Assembly (NCBI GenBank): GCA_050697555.1
Contig: JBOHAD010000059.1
Coordinates: forward strand, 1 to 14,730
DNA: 14,730 nt
DNA from: DASQWP01 sp050697555
Lineage (GTDB): Bacteria; Actinomycetota; Thermoleophilia; Gaiellales; Gaiellaceae
Direction of reading: 5' to 3'
Part shown: one piece after another, positions 14,613-14,730 of the stretch
How positions within the stretch are numbered: the stretch's first letter is position 1
How the letters are laid out: each line of letters opens with the position of its first letter
Notes under the pieces: model-generated
The model's database searches: none
What the model saw: the letters and a program-made list of their open reading frames with translations, nothing else
Told to the model about the DNA's origin: nothing
Translations under genes and position numbers: made by a program

Positions 14613-14730
14613 CTATGGTGTCAAGGCGAGCGCGGGTATCTCGCGTAGGCGTCGGTAGAAGTGGCGGGCGAGGGCGCGTTTGACGCAGCGGCGTGCTTCT
14701 CGCGCGGTCCTGCCCCTGGCCAGCAGCCGT
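14613..14730 (-). CDS. IS110-family transposase, C-terminal end only
   Basis: The last 38 codons of a minus-strand gene that enters from beyond the window, in the frame starting at base 14729 and ending at TAG 14615-14613. The residues RGRTAREARRCVKRALARHF followed by YRRLRE match the conserved end of IS110-family transposases (Transposase_20 domain side, pattern 'GKTxREAxRCLKRxLARxxYRxL'). Catalytic DEDD and Ser residues lie outside, so activity cannot be judged. IS110 elements generally lack terminal inverted repeats, so the inner boundary, somewhere between about 14480 and 14610, cannot be fixed from this copy alone. Confidence 0.7.
   Translation of the reverse strand, partial: RLLARGRTAREARRCVKRALARHFYRRLREIPALALTP

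Noticed and set aside
1..14730. CRISPR arrays, tRNA/rRNA genes, toxin-antitoxin pairs, retrons or other defence modules
   Set aside because: No regularly spaced repeats, no tRNA-like cloverleaf segments and no recognisable defence proteins were seen on either strand.

Overview
The window is uniformly high-GC, gene-dense DNA with many GTG starts and short or overlapping gene junctions. It looks actinobacterial. The mix of families (L,D-transpeptidase with a peptidoglycan-binding region, MMPL transporter, GAF/LuxR two-component pair, DUF899, DUF1801, DUF5519, AlkZ-like winged-helix protein) suggests a soil Thermoleophilia-type lineage, but no phylogenetic marker here proves it.

Left part (1-5442): the 3' end of an L,D-transpeptidase faces a minus-strand pair made of an MMPL/RND transporter and a small cupin. 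A 320-bp intergenic region separates that pair from a divergent two-component system. Its GAF-domain histidine kinase and NarL/LiaR-type response regulator genes overlap by 8 bp. The layout suggests, but does not prove, that the two-component system controls the transporter.

Middle (5515-8986): a compact plus-strand operon encodes a DUF5519 'luciferase-domain' protein, a short-chain dehydrogenase and a QueA-like protein whose signature motifs are altered. Directly after the queA-like stop, in the same frame, lies the decayed tail of an alpha/beta hydrolase. A winged-helix (AlkZ/YcaQ-like) gene follows, apparently leaderless behind its own promoter. Facing it on the minus strand is a DUF899 gene coupled by an ATGA overlap to a DUF1801 gene that is broken by an amber codon.

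Right part (10493-14730): four plus-strand genes for small enzymes follow (VOC/glyoxalase-like, SnoaL-like, RibD-C/DHFR-like, alpha/beta hydrolase). Then, on the minus strand, come an alpha/alpha-barrel (prenyltransferase/squalene-cyclase-fold) protein, a C-terminally truncated DHFR-like gene, a frameshifted helical remnant resembling a PadR C-terminus, and the 3' end of an IS110-family transposase at the window edge. I see no CRISPR array, tRNA, rRNA, phage module or recognisable defence system. The most noteworthy points are the non-canonical QueA homologue with its SDR partner and the cluster of decaying genes, which is densest beside the IS110 end.
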